In this document: positions 22,301 through 33,412 of the stretch, one piece after another
How positions within the stretch are numbered: the first letter of the stretch is position 1
How the letters are laid out: each line of letters opens with the position of its first letter
Assembly: GCA_028282785.1 (NCBI GenBank)
Contig: JANQHE010000023.1
Span: forward strand, 1-64,000
DNA length: 64,000 bases
Direction of reading: 5' to 3'
Origin: Bacteroidales bacterium
Lineage (GTDB): Bacteria > Bacteroidota > Bacteroidia > Bacteroidales > UBA12077
Position numbers and translations under genes: made by a program
The notes under the pieces: model-generated
The model's input: only the letters and a program-made list of their open reading frames with translations
Told to the model about the DNA's origin: nothing
Databases searched by the model: none

Positions 22301-24190
22301 TTAAATCTTACCAACCTCTTTCAAAGCAGTTTCCAGTTGGTCAACTAATTCTGTCATTCTATTAACAACAGCCAAATAAGGTTCTTTTGTATTTAGATCA
22401 ACTCCTGCCTTTTTTAATAGTTCAACAGGATAATCATTATCGCCTGACTTTAATAAAGTTAAATATTTTTTTTGTGCTTCCTTAGCATCTTTCTTAGAAT
22501 CTGCCTGCTTTATCTGATTAAACAAACTACTTGAACATGAGAACGATACTGCATAATTATATACATAATAATTATAATTATAAAAATGGTGAACCCGAGG
22601 CCAGCTATATGCATAGTTTTCTGATCTTTCAATAATATCGCCATTATATTTTTTATCAATCTCAGAATAAAGGTTTGCGATAATATCTGCATTTAATGGC
22701 TCATTATTCTCAACCATTGAATATAGTTTATATTCAAATTCAGCAAACTGGGCCTGACGATAAAAAGTTCCGGATATATTATCAATTGCCTGAACTAATA
22801 AAGTAACTTTTTCTTCGGGGCTTTTTGCATTCTTAATTAAATAATCAAGCAACATTTTTTCGTTAAATGTAGCGGCAGTTTCTGCAACCATACTTGCATA
22901 ATTTGTGTAGGTATAGTGCTGGTATTTGTTTGCAAGCATACTGTGAATTGAATGTCCGAATTCATGTGCTAATGTGAAAACATTGTCACGAGTATCCGCC
23001 CAGTTCATTAAAATAAAAGGATGTACTCCATAAATTGACCAGCTGTATGCACCACCTCTTTTACCTTCTTTTTCATAAACATCAACCCATCCGGCTTGCA
23101 TTGCATTTGCAAGTAACTCATTATATTCATCACCCATTGGCTTTAAACATTCTTTTACCAGTTCCATTGCTTCGTCATAAGAATAAGTTTTCTCAAAATC
23201 AACTAATTCCAAAGCATAGTCCGAACCATAGTATTTTTCCAACCCAAGAGCTTTCTTTCTTAGTTGTCTGTATTTAAATAATGCCTCCGTATTATTTCCT
23301 GCTACATCAATCAGGTTCATATAAACATCCATAGGAATGTTGTTTGATTGTAAAACAGCATCTAAGCATGATTCATATCCCTGAAGCTGTGCATTGGCCC
23401 AACGATTTTGATAAATACCATTTATAATTTCCGCATACGTATGTTTATTTTTTGCATAGGCTTCTGCCATTGCCTCAGATACCAATTTTCTATCTTCCTG
23501 GTTCTTATTAGTAGCATAAATTCTTGAAGCATTCGCAGGACTTGCAACAACTTCTTCGCCATCGGATAACGTTACTTTATGGAATTCCATATCCGCAGTA
23601 GACAATGTTCCATAAATTTTAGAAGCAGCGCTTAAAGCTTTACTATAGTATGTTGATATTCTTTGTGTTTCCTCATCAAGGATATGCTCTAGCTGACGAT
23701 AAAAACTATCATAACTATGTCTGTAAATTGCCAGCTCTTCGTTCTCATCCATCCATTTATCCATAGTTTCTTTTGGTATGGATGCTAATTCTGTTTCAAC
23801 CCAGGTTGTATTTCTACTCATGCCAACCCACATCGTTTGCAATTCTTGTAACTTAGAACTGTAAATTGGATTCTTACCATCAATATCCTGACTTAGTGAA
23901 GCATATACATATAACCTGGAAGATACCTGAGAATTCTTTTCTGAGAACTTTTGGAACTCTAACAATAACTCCGGACTTGTTCCTAATTTACCTTTATATT
24001 CCAAATATTTTGGTACCTGGGCATTCATGTAATCAAGGTCTTTTTGCCAGTCATCCCAATCAGCATATACATCAGTTAATTTCCAGTTGTATTTGTAATA
24101 ATCTTTATCTTCAGGTGTTAAATCTTTTTGTGCATTAGCAAGAAATCCACATGCAAAAAAAGCTAATAACAGAATCGTTACTTTTTTCAT
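22301..24190 (-). CDS. pepF: Oligoendopeptidase F (M3 family), paralog 2
   Basis: TLAHEFGHSIHS (HExxH), signal peptide. Confidence 0.93.
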   Translation of the reverse strand: MKKVTILLLAFFACGFLANAQKDLTPEDKDYYKYNWKLTDVYADWDDWQKDLDYMNAQVPKYLEYKGKLGTSPELLLEFQKFSEKNSQVSSRLYVYASLSQDIDGKNPIYSSKLQELQTMWVGMSRNTTWVETELASIPKETMDKWMDENEELAIYRHSYDSFYRQLEHILDEETQRISTYYSKALSAASKIYGTLSTADMEFHKVTLSDGEEVVASPANASRIYATNKNQEDRKLVSEAMAEAYAKNKHTYAEIINGIYQNRWANAQLQGYESCLDAVLQSNNIPMDVYMNLIDVAGNNTEALFKYRQLRKKALGLEKYYGSDYALELVDFEKTYSYDEAMELVKECLKPMGDEYNELLANAMQAGWVDVYEKEGKRGGAYSWSIYGVHPFILMNWADTRDNVFTLAHEFGHSIHSMLANKYQHYTYTNYASMVAETAATFNEKMLLDYLIKNAKSPEEKVTLLVQAIDNISGTFYRQAQFAEFEYKLYSMVENNEPLNADIIANLYSEIDKKYNGDIIERSENYAYSWPRVHHFYNYNYYVYNYAVSFSCSSSLFNQIKQADSKKDAKEAQKKYLTLLKSGDNDYPVELLKKAGVDLNTKEPYLAVVNRMTELVDQLETALKEVGKI

Positions 24191-24324
24191 ATACTTTATA
24201 TTTGGTTAATAATAAACAGTGCAAAACTACATCTTTTGACAAAATAAAAAAGAGAAAGTTTAAGTTATCGATAAACGATAAGTTGAACTTTCTTGATAAT
24301 TTAATAAATTATCTTTTAAAATGT

Positions 24325-25473
24325 CTAAATTTCAAGCACTTTCTTTATGTCATTTACATGCTGATGCAATGATTTATTTGTATTTTTTTTATCAGTGTTC
24401 CATTGCATGGCAACAGACATTTTTAAATCAGGTATATATTCAACAATAGTTACATAACCAGGGAAAAATCCGGTATGACCATAAGAAATCCGGTCACTAT
24501 CATTCCAAACAAAAGCGGCAAACCCGTATCCTGCCCCATCCTTTAAATCAGTTTTTTGATCACATGGTCGTATCATCTCATTTTTTGATTTTTCAGAAAA
24601 AATTTCTCCTCCGTAGTACATTGCTCCCCATTTTGCTAAATCCAAAGTTGTACATGCAATTCCACCTCCCGTAAATTCCATTTGAGGATTAAAAGCAAAT
24701 TTACCATCTTCTAAAATTACCTTCTCCGGGATAAAAAGGGCATCTGAATAAACGGAATAACCGGGCACTAATCCCGGAATTTCTCTTGAATTACCCGGGT
24801 ATGTTTTAATTAAATGATTAGGAACAAGAATTCGTTTAGATAATTCTTGATAATATTCATTATCAGTTAATTTTTCAATTAACATTCCTAATATGATATA
24901 ATTAGTATCGGAATAGGCCCAAGCTTTTCCTGCGGGATGAATCGGGTCCATGCCGTATATAAACGAAAGCCTTTCTTCTCCGGTCCATGTTTTATCGGGA
25001 TTTTCTTTCAGTGCTTTCCATATACTATCATCAAAGGCATATCGCGGTAATCCGGTTGTATGGTTTAAAAGCATTCTAATTGTAATTTCATTAGCATTTG
25101 GAATTCGACTAAACCATTCCTGATCCTTAAAATACTTTGAAATTAAATCATCCAAATCAAGTTTTCCTTCATCAACTAATTGTAAAATTAAAGCTGCGCA
25201 AAAAGTTTTTCCTGTACTTCCCGAAAACATCACATCTTCAGGTTTCATCATTATTTCTTTTTCTTTATCGGAATAACCAACGGAAACAGTAATGATTTTA
25301 TCCGTACTTACAATCGCCAGGTTAATTCCGGGAATGTCACCTTTCTTTATAATGTTTTCTATCTCCGATCTTAACTTATCTTCAACTTGTTTGTTATTAT
25401 TACTACAATTTACAAGCAATAAAACTAAAAAGGATAAAAAAATAATTCTCATAACTTTAAATTTAGTTTGCAA
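24325..25473 (-). CDS. Beta-lactamase-family serine hydrolase lipoprotein
   Basis: STGK (SxxK), MLLNHTTGLPRYA, lipobox LLVNC. Confidence 0.87.
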   Translation of the reverse strand: MQTKFKVMRIIFLSFLVLLLVNCSNNNKQVEDKLRSEIENIIKKGDIPGINLAIVSTDKIITVSVGYSDKEKEIMMKPEDVMFSGSTGKTFCAALILQLVDEGKLDLDDLISKYFKDQEWFSRIPNANEITIRMLLNHTTGLPRYAFDDSIWKALKENPDKTWTGEERLSFIYGMDPIHPAGKAWAYSDTNYIILGMLIEKLTDNEYYQELSKRILVPNHLIKTYPGNSREIPGLVPGYSVYSDALFIPEKVILEDGKFAFNPQMEFTGGGIACTTLDLAKWGAMYYGGEIFSEKSKNEMIRPCDQKTDLKDGAGYGFAAFVWNDSDRISYGHTGFFPGYVTIVEYIPDLKMSVAMQWNTDKKNTNKSLHQHVNDIKKVLEI

Positions 25474-25530
25474 TTTAGATTTGCTTATTTTTAAAAAGTT
25501 TAAAATTTAAAACGAATATACTCTTTTAAA

Positions 25531-26298
25531 TTGATTTCTATGTTTACAAAAGCTATCGTAAGAAAACCGGCAGAAACTTTCGCGAACGGAATAACAACAG
25601 CAAACCTGGGAAAACCAGATTATAATTTAACACTTAAACAACATGAAGCATATTGCAAAGCTCTAATTAAATGCGGCTTAGAATTAATTGTACTGGATGC
25701 CGATCCTAATTTCCCGGATTCTTGTTTTGTAGAAGATACAGCTGTTGTTACCAAAAATTTTGGAATTATTGCACGACCGGGAGATCAAAGAAGATTAGGT
25801 GAAGAAGTCGAAATTAAAAAGGTTTTGAAACCATTGCTTAAATTACATTATATTAAAGAACCAGGAAAATTGGATGGTGGAGACATCATGCAAGCTGATG
25901 AAAAATTTTACATTGGCTTATCAAACAGAACCAATCTTTCGGGATCAAAACAATTAAAAGAAGTACTGTCAGCATATAACTATGATGTATTTTCAGTTCC
26001 TGTTTGTAACCTGTTGCACTTTAAAACCGGTGTAAACTACTTAGGTGAAAACAACTTATTAGTTCATACAGAGTTCTGTTCAAAAGATGACTTTATGTCT
26101 TATAACCGAATTATTGTTGATAATGATGAAGAATATGCCGCTAACTCGCTTAGAATAAATGATTACGTTTTGACTCCAAAGGGATTTCCAAAAACGAAAG
26201 CAAGTATCGAAAAGTTAGGTTATCAGATCATTGAGTTGGAAATGTCCGAATTTCAAAAAATGGATGGTGGGCTAAGTTGCTTATCTTTAAGATTTTAA
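25531..26298 (+). CDS. Dimethylarginine dimethylaminohydrolase-like amidinotransferase-fold protein
   Basis: FVEDTAVV, GGDIM, MDGGLSCLSLRF; conserved Cys near C-terminus. Confidence 0.85.
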   Translation: MISMFTKAIVRKPAETFANGITTANLGKPDYNLTLKQHEAYCKALIKCGLELIVLDADPNFPDSCFVEDTAVVTKNFGIIARPGDQRRLGEEVEIKKVLKPLLKLHYIKEPGKLDGGDIMQADEKFYIGLSNRTNLSGSKQLKEVLSAYNYDVFSVPVCNLLHFKTGVNYLGENNLLVHTEFCSKDDFMSYNRIIVDNDEEYAANSLRINDYVLTPKGFPKTKASIEKLGYQIIELEMSEFQKMDGGLSCLSLRF

Positions 26299-27054
26299 TT
26301 AACGATTTAAATCATCGAGACGATCTATCAAAATAAACTTTGAAAAATCGGAGGTTTTATAGAGAGAATAAATTTCCGATTTTCTTTTTTCTATTTTATC
26401 CACAAAGTAAAAGTCCTCATCAATTAGTTTTGCATCGAAAAATTTACCCTTAAACTCATATCTATGAAATAAACTATTACCGGTTAATTCATAAATATTC
26501 TTTTTTGTAATTACTAATATTTTTCCTTTGTAGTCCACAAACTGGCTTGGATACTCTTCTATATTAATCCGTAGATTTCTAAAATTTATTTCATCCTTAT
26601 CTGAACTATAATAAATGAAATCATCATTAACAAAAGAATAAATAAATGATCCCTGAAGTGTGTCAACTTTATAAGTATTTAAATCTATACGAATGATATC
26701 GTTTGAATTATGAAAGGCTAATTTATTTCCCGCTTTTGATGTTTTAAGATTTATTATTCGGTCGGATAAGATGGTTACAATTAATTTTCCATTGGAATTA
26801 TAGTGCTTTATATAATCTTTTTCATCATCAATTGTTTCCAAACTTGTAATAAAACCGTTTGGTATTTCATAGAAACCGTTACCATCGAATACAAATGAAT
26901 CTTTATATACTTTGTAGATATTATCATTTTTTTGAACACGAAAATCTGACATAGTCGGAATTTCGTCAACATCTATTTTTCCAAGTTTATTTAAATGTTG
27001 AGAAAAAGCAAATAAGCTGATAACACAAAAAAATACAGAAAATATCAACCTCAT
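26299..27054 (-). CDS. Secreted hypothetical protein
   Basis: Signal peptide; beta-rich sequence. Confidence 0.55.
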   Translation of the reverse strand: MRLIFSVFFCVISLFAFSQHLNKLGKIDVDEIPTMSDFRVQKNDNIYKVYKDSFVFDGNGFYEIPNGFITSLETIDDEKDYIKHYNSNGKLIVTILSDRIINLKTSKAGNKLAFHNSNDIIRIDLNTYKVDTLQGSFIYSFVNDDFIYYSSDKDEINFRNLRINIEEYPSQFVDYKGKILVITKKNIYELTGNSLFHRYEFKGKFFDAKLIDEDFYFVDKIEKRKSEIYSLYKTSDFSKFILIDRLDDLNR

Positions 27055-27094
27055 AGCATCAAATTTTTAAATTCAAATATGAGGTAAAGATAAC

Positions 27095-28234
27095 CTATTT
27101 ATTTCTTATCCTATTTGTATAAACATAACCTCCTATAATAGCAGTAACCGGTGCCACCAAAACCAACCCAAAACTTCCAACCAATGTATGGAGTACCTCT
27201 GCCGCGATATAATTTGTATTAAAAATACTAATCATTGGAGTGCCTTTAGCCATGAAAAGCATAAATACAAACATAAAACTTCCTGAATAAGCAAATAAAA
27301 GTGTTGTAGTCATCGTGCCAATTACAGGGTAAGCAATTTTAAATCCGGACTGAATTAATTCCTTTAAATGCAGATCAGGTTTCTTTTCAATCAGTTCATT
27401 TTGCGATGCTGCAATGTCCATAGCTACATCCATAACAGCTCCAGCTGCAGAAATAAAAATACATGAAATAAAAATATCCGATAATTTTAAATGTGTAAAT
27501 CCGGCATAGAGAATAGCATCAGAAAACTCCTGCACCGTTCCCGGAATTTTAAATAAAAATCCAAATAATACAGCCAATAATGAGGTAATGGTAACACCTG
27601 CTATAGCCCCTGAAAGAGCCACCAAACCTTTTTTTGTAAATCCACTGATAAGAACTATAATTACGGTAGTTGTTAATGATACGACAATCAATGAAATAAA
27701 AATCGGAGGAGCTCCCTTTAAAATAAGTGGTATTAGTATTTTCCAAATAGCTAAGGCTGTAAAAACAAATGATAACAATGCTTTAAATCCGGTCCAACGG
27801 GCAAAACCAACTAAAAATAAAGCAAAGAGACCAAAAAGCAACCACATTAAATTTACCCGGTATATATCATCAGCCCTTGCTGATTTTACTTCACCAGCCT
27901 CATTTGTTTTAATTATAGTCAATGCCTTATCTCCTACCTTAAATACTTTATCTGTTTTCATTTGCCCCATCAAAACATTTTTGGCATCCACAGTATCTCC
28001 TTTAAATTTTCCGGATAAAATGCGTAATCTAAGGTCCTGTGTTCCTACAGTAATAACACTGTGCTTTTCAAGATCCTGATTATCTACATCAATAACCAAA
28101 GCTTTTTCTCTAAAAGTATTTCGAAGCATAGTTGGATTTTCAAATCCGGTTGGAAGAATTATTAATATGATGGAGATTAATGAAATAGATAATGTAAAAA
28201 TTACATTGGATTTTTTAATATTTAAGGCAGTCAT
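27095..28234 (-). CDS. YibE/F family membrane protein
   Basis: Multi-TM; AAGAVMDVAMDIAASQNEL and GTMTTTLLFAYSG. Confidence 0.85.
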   Translation of the reverse strand: MTALNIKKSNVIFTLSISLISIILIILPTGFENPTMLRNTFREKALVIDVDNQDLEKHSVITVGTQDLRLRILSGKFKGDTVDAKNVLMGQMKTDKVFKVGDKALTIIKTNEAGEVKSARADDIYRVNLMWLLFGLFALFLVGFARWTGFKALLSFVFTALAIWKILIPLILKGAPPIFISLIVVSLTTTVIIVLISGFTKKGLVALSGAIAGVTITSLLAVLFGFLFKIPGTVQEFSDAILYAGFTHLKLSDIFISCIFISAAGAVMDVAMDIAASQNELIEKKPDLHLKELIQSGFKIAYPVIGTMTTTLLFAYSGSFMFVFMLFMAKGTPMISIFNTNYIAAEVLHTLVGSFGLVLVAPVTAIIGGYVYTNRIRNK

Positions 28235-28251
28235 AAGGAGTAAATTAACAA

Positions 28252-28282
28252 AGAGAAGCCTATGTAATACACAGGCTTCTCT
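28252..28282 (-). terminator. Putative terminator downstream of alkaline phosphatase
   Basis: AGAGAAGCCT...AGGCTTCTCT hairpin. Confidence 0.6.
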
Positions 28283-28299
28283 GATTTATAGAAAACTAT

Positions 28300-29838
28300 T
28301 TATTCATTTAATTTTGCTATCTCAATAATCTTATTTGCAATGTCGGTATTATCGTAATATCCGTTGAATTCATACATACCTTGTCCTAAAGCAAATACTG
28401 GAACCGGAACACCGGTATGAGAATAGCTTGTCCAGTCGATACCAGCTTTATTATTTAAAATGTGAGTAATAGTTACCGTGAAAGGATCATAATAACCATA
28501 GATTACAGATATTTCTTCCGGTTCGTGAGTTGACTCACCTGACATACTTCTGTTAAAAGCGTCTTCTAATAATCCTTTTTCATAATCAGAAAGTGCTAAA
28601 GCAGAATTTAAAGTTTCGTTGCCTAAACCGAAAGCTTCTTTGGCATCTTCTAATGCCTGCTCAAATGTCTTAACTTCTGGATTCCAACCATCTACGATAT
28701 CTTCAAATTCAACATAAGACATCGTTTGATGTCTTAAAATCTCGAAAGCACTTTCATAACCTGTACCGGCATAACCTAAAGTTAAACCACCACACTCATG
28801 GTCGCCGGTAAGAACGATGATTGTTTCGTCCGGATGTTCGTTATAAAAATCAATCGCTAAACCTAAAGCTTTGTCAAATTCAACCGTATTATGAGCTGCA
28901 GCAACTACATCATTTGCGTGGCAGGCCCAGTCTATTTTTCCACCTTCAACCATTAAGAAAAAACCTTTATCATCATTATCTAATAATTCAATTCCTTTTT
29001 CAGTAAAATCAGAAAGAGTGATCTTATCATTTTCACTAGCTTGAGCATCTAAATCCATAACATATGGAAGTGCACAACCATCATCCGTATTTGTGTAAAA
29101 TTTTTCTAAAGTAGCAATTATTTTTCCTGACTCAGAAGTTAATGCATCAAACGCTGTTTTGGTATTTACATATGTGTAACCAGCAGTAGTTGCAGCATCG
29201 GTAAATAATGTGATATCCTCTGCCTGACCCTCGCCATCATACTTATTCCAACGAACACCACCACCGGCAAAATAATCAAAACCACTTGCAACTAAGTCTT
29301 GTCCAATTGAGTAATAATTATTTCTTGAATCGGTATGAGCATAAAAACAAGCCGGGGTAGCATGATCGATACTAACACTTGAAACGATACCTACTTTCAT
29401 ACCTTTTTCCTTCGCCATTTCAGCCATAGTTTTAAGGTCAGAAGTTGCTGTTCCATTCATAGAAATTGTTCCGATCGTGGTTTTATAGCCAGTTGCTAAA
29501 GCAGTTGCAGATGCAGCAGATCCGGTAATATAACGGTCCTCTGCATGTGTAGTCTGCATACCTGTAACTGTTAATTGGCGAAGATTTAATTCTCCAATTC
29601 CAACAGATTTTGTAGCGGATAATTTAAAGTTAGGGTCATTTAATGCAGCCTCAGTTACATTAATTTGTGGAGATCCCAGTCCATCACCAATAAAGTAAAA
29701 AATATACTTTGGCGTTTTGTAGTCAGTAACCGTATTGGGTTCCGTAGAATCATCATCATCATTGCAGGAGATGAATAAAGCAGAAATGCTCACAAATGCA
29801 AACATAACTGCAAAGCTAATCTTTAAGATGTTTTTCAT
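28300..29838 (-). CDS. phoA: Alkaline phosphatase
   Basis: FIGDGLGSPQ, DRYITGSAASATALATGYKT (nucleophile Ser), TGDHECGG; lipobox. Confidence 0.9.
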   Translation of the reverse strand: MKNILKISFAVMFAFVSISALFISCNDDDDSTEPNTVTDYKTPKYIFYFIGDGLGSPQINVTEAALNDPNFKLSATKSVGIGELNLRQLTVTGMQTTHAEDRYITGSAASATALATGYKTTIGTISMNGTATSDLKTMAEMAKEKGMKVGIVSSVSIDHATPACFYAHTDSRNNYYSIGQDLVASGFDYFAGGGVRWNKYDGEGQAEDITLFTDAATTAGYTYVNTKTAFDALTSESGKIIATLEKFYTNTDDGCALPYVMDLDAQASENDKITLSDFTEKGIELLDNDDKGFFLMVEGGKIDWACHANDVVAAAHNTVEFDKALGLAIDFYNEHPDETIIVLTGDHECGGLTLGYAGTGYESAFEILRHQTMSYVEFEDIVDGWNPEVKTFEQALEDAKEAFGLGNETLNSALALSDYEKGLLEDAFNRSMSGESTHEPEEISVIYGYYDPFTVTITHILNNKAGIDWTSYSHTGVPVPVFALGQGMYEFNGYYDNTDIANKIIEIAKLNE

Positions 29839-30085
29839 TTTTTGTTTAATTGTTTTGGTTAGGATTGTTAACTACTGCGAAAGTAATGAGGTAGGATGAA
29901 GTAATTTTTAGAACTACCTTAATTAATCTTAAAAATATCTGAGAAGTATAAAAAGAGTTTTTAGTCTTTTATTTACGCTATTTTGTGTGAGATCAAAGCT
30001 TTAAAAAAATCCCTATAAAAGTTATTGAAAAACAATAATTAAGATATTAACTAAAGATTAAAATTCGATGAATTAAAATGAAAAC

Positions 30086-30829
30086 TCAGCTTTTAAATAA
30101 ATTAAACTTTAAGAACGTTCTTTTATGAAAAAAATATTTTAATGAAGTAACTAAAACACCAAACCCGTATTTTACACTTCTCGCAAAATTTATTGAAGAC
30201 GAATCACTTGTATATACTGTTGGACAAGTTATTTCTGCAATTTCAAGCCCCAAATAATGAATTTGAGCCAAAACCTGGTTATCAAAAATAAAATCATCGG
30301 AATTATGATTGTAATTTATTTTTTGCAAAACTTCTTTGCTATAAGTTCTAAAACCAGTATGATATTCTGATAACTTGGCGCCTAATAATACGTTTTGAAT
30401 TAATGTTAAGATCCTGTTTGCGATATATTTATAGGCAGGCATTCCACCCTTTAGGGCTCCTTTTCCCAATATCCTTGACCCTAAAACAACCGGATATATA
30501 TCATTTGCTATTAAAGAAACCATGGCTGGGATTAACTTTGGAGTATACTGATAATCGGGATGAAGCATAACAATTATATCAGCGCCAATTTTTAATGCCT
30601 CATTGTAACAGGTTTTCTGGTTGGCGCCATATCCTTTATTCTCTTTATGCAATAATATGTGTTGAATTCCCAATTCTTTTGCTGTTTGTACGGTTTTATC
30701 ATGACTGTTGTCATCAACCAAAACAATCTCATCAACTATGTCGAATGGGATTTCACGATAAGTCTTCTCCAATGTTTTTTCTGCATTATATGCAGGCAAT
30801 ACAACTACAACTTTTTTGTTCCGGATCAT
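30086..30829 (-). CDS. Family 2 glycosyltransferase
   Basis: VVLPAYNAEKTLEKTYREIP...IVLVDDNSHDKT. Confidence 0.9.
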   Translation of the reverse strand: MIRNKKVVVVLPAYNAEKTLEKTYREIPFDIVDEIVLVDDNSHDKTVQTAKELGIQHILLHKENKGYGANQKTCYNEALKIGADIIVMLHPDYQYTPKLIPAMVSLIANDIYPVVLGSRILGKGALKGGMPAYKYIANRILTLIQNVLLGAKLSEYHTGFRTYSKEVLQKINYNHNSDDFIFDNQVLAQIHYLGLEIAEITCPTVYTSDSSSINFARSVKYGFGVLVTSLKYFFHKRTFLKFNLFKS

Positions 30830-33144
30830 TTATTGAAAAGTTCAGGATTTAACTCTTGAGCGTTTAAAAAGCATTCCCGGGCTTTTTTATTAATTCCCAG
30901 GTTTTTATATAAATAACCCAAGTTAATGAGTGTATTAGCATTTTCCTTCGTATAATTCATATTATAAGCTTTATTCATTACAACTATAGCTTCGTCTCTC
31001 TTACCGAGATTAATCAATGTCATTGCCAGGTTCAATTTAAGTACGGGATCTTGCGCATCTAATTCAGTGGCTTTGTACAAAGCTTCAGCAGATTTTTCAT
31101 AATTCCCGGAAATACCGTATGCAACACCCAGGTCCTTATAAACAGCCAAATCATTTGGATTTATCTCAGCAGCTCTTTCTAAATAATGAACAGAGGTCTC
31201 CAATTTATTTTTATAACGTCCGTATATTCTACCCAAATAATATTTGATATGGAAATTATCAGGATTATACTTCTCTAACTGAAGTAAAATTTCAATATTC
31301 TGATCCGCTAGTTTTGGTTTATCAAAAACAGAATTCATGTTTGTTTCAAAAATATTTAAATATACCAGGTCGAATTCAGGAGTTTGTCTTAATATCTCTT
31401 TGTAATATGTGAAAGTGCTATCAAGGCTACGATATCTTTCCCATTGAGCATTTCCCAATAGCAAAAATGCATCACTATATTTTGGATGGATTTTTATAGC
31501 TCGTTTTAAATAAAAAATAGCCTGATCTAAATATTCAATTCTAACATTCTTGTTTTTTGGTTTAATTGCTTCTTCAATTAACTTTCCTCCGGCTGAAGTA
31601 TTGCTTTTGGCGCTATTTTCAGATATTTTAACATCATGAGTAAAAAGTGTAAAATCATTTTTCCAAACCCTGTTCCGGCTAATAGTTTTTGCTGAGTATA
31701 AAACCATAATACTTATAAAAACAGCTACTATGATGTTTTTCCCAATCCATTGAGGAAATTTATTGGTAATTATATAAGCCAAAATAATAACAAACCCTAT
31801 AGATGCTGCATAAACAAATCGTTCATTCATAAAAACCCCTATCGGAAAAAATATATTTGACATAGGTGAAATCGCTATCAAAAAGAATAAGATCCCAAAC
31901 GAAACAATGCTCTTCTTTTTCAAACCTATCAATGCATAAATACCAACTCCAAGGTAAATTATTAAGGATAGAATTGGTAATATACCGCCCCAATTCATTA
32001 TTGGAATATGGTATGGATAATAATCATAAGTTAAAGGGTGAGGGAATATTAGCAGCTTTATGTAAAGCAATAAGGTATAAAATATTGTTGCGTACTTTTC
32101 AGAAGTTACCATTCCTAAGAAAGAATTATTCATTAACTCCTGACCGGGCTCAAATGACATTCCTCCAATGACTTTTCCTCGAACATAAAAATAAATCAGG
32201 GATGCGATAACTAAAGGAATCAGAGTAATAAAAATGAGTTTTCCTTTTTTTTCCTTTTCAATAAAAAAGTAAATAATTAATGGAATTATAAGTAAAAAGG
32301 TTACAGCAACTTCCTTGGAAAATAAAGCAAACAAAAATGAAATAAAACTTATTATAAGAAAATATGATTTTTGATTATAAACATATTTTACAATCAATAA
32401 CGCGGCTAGTAATGCTCCTAAAAGAGACATGATTTCATCACGACCTTTAATATTCGCTACGACCTCAGTGTGAATCGGATGAGCCAGAAACAATAAAGTA
32501 GCCAAAAACGGCAGGCTTAAATACCATTTGCCGGAGTTGTTTTTACCAAATAAGTTTTCCAATAAGGCATAAAGTACTATAACAGTTAAAGTGTATAATA
32601 AAACATTAACAAAATGACTAAAAAATAAAAGAACCTCTCTTCTGGAATGCATCTTATCCAGGTTTAAATGAATTTGTTTTTTTTCACCATCCGTTAACAC
32701 CTTAATTTTATCTAAAATATTTTTTTGAAGGCCCAAACGATTATTTCGGTTCTCAACATGAATAGTTTTTGATAAGTCTTTAAGTAACTTTTGAGATGGT
32801 AAAATAAATTTAGGATTTGCATTTTGATTCGTCCTTTTTTCCAGTAAGGACTTATTGATTCCATCAAAAGGCGTTCCCATAACCAATTGCCACTCAATAG
32901 CAAATGTAACCATGGATAATGGACGGTACCTTCCGCCTGCCACTAGTTTTTTATCTTTTTCATCGAAAAAGCCACTAAAAAATTCCTCCGAAAATAAATT
33001 ACTTATACCATCAAAACCGCTTAGCGTATATTCGTTTTCGATAATTACAAGAGAATCATCCAAAGCATAATCATGAAAAAGAGTATTTCCATATAAAATT
33101 AAACTGATCATTATAATCAGGACATATACCTTTCTATTTTTCAT
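30826..33144 (-). CDS. TMTC-like polytopic membrane protein with C-terminal TPR repeats
   Basis: Multi-TM N-terminal half, FLAHPIHTEVVANIKGRDEI motif, TPR C-terminus; 4-nt overlap with downstream GT2. Confidence 0.8.
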   Translation of the reverse strand: MKNRKVYVLIIMISLILYGNTLFHDYALDDSLVIIENEYTLSGFDGISNLFSEEFFSGFFDEKDKKLVAGGRYRPLSMVTFAIEWQLVMGTPFDGINKSLLEKRTNQNANPKFILPSQKLLKDLSKTIHVENRNNRLGLQKNILDKIKVLTDGEKKQIHLNLDKMHSRREVLLFFSHFVNVLLYTLTVIVLYALLENLFGKNNSGKWYLSLPFLATLLFLAHPIHTEVVANIKGRDEIMSLLGALLAALLIVKYVYNQKSYFLIISFISFLFALFSKEVAVTFLLIIPLIIYFFIEKEKKGKLIFITLIPLVIASLIYFYVRGKVIGGMSFEPGQELMNNSFLGMVTSEKYATIFYTLLLYIKLLIFPHPLTYDYYPYHIPIMNWGGILPILSLIIYLGVGIYALIGLKKKSIVSFGILFFLIAISPMSNIFFPIGVFMNERFVYAASIGFVIILAYIITNKFPQWIGKNIIVAVFISIMVLYSAKTISRNRVWKNDFTLFTHDVKISENSAKSNTSAGGKLIEEAIKPKNKNVRIEYLDQAIFYLKRAIKIHPKYSDAFLLLGNAQWERYRSLDSTFTYYKEILRQTPEFDLVYLNIFETNMNSVFDKPKLADQNIEILLQLEKYNPDNFHIKYYLGRIYGRYKNKLETSVHYLERAAEINPNDLAVYKDLGVAYGISGNYEKSAEALYKATELDAQDPVLKLNLAMTLINLGKRDEAIVVMNKAYNMNYTKENANTLINLGYLYKNLGINKKARECFLNAQELNPELFNK

Positions 33145-33412
33145 ATTAAATATAATCTGATTAAATATAGAAAACTTTTTTTTTACAACAATCTTGATTT
33201 AAATCAATAAAAAAATATATAAGGTTTAAGTTGAGAATATTTTTTTTAAATTCGTTTCCTTTAAAAATTACATAAACGTCGATTGAACTTATGTGTTTAT
33301 TATATTGCTCTTTTGAAATAATATGAATTGTATAATATATTAACTATTTCTTAAAGTTAAAACAAATTTTATCACTTATAATTACCTTATTTAAATTCAA
33401 AAACTAATTAGT

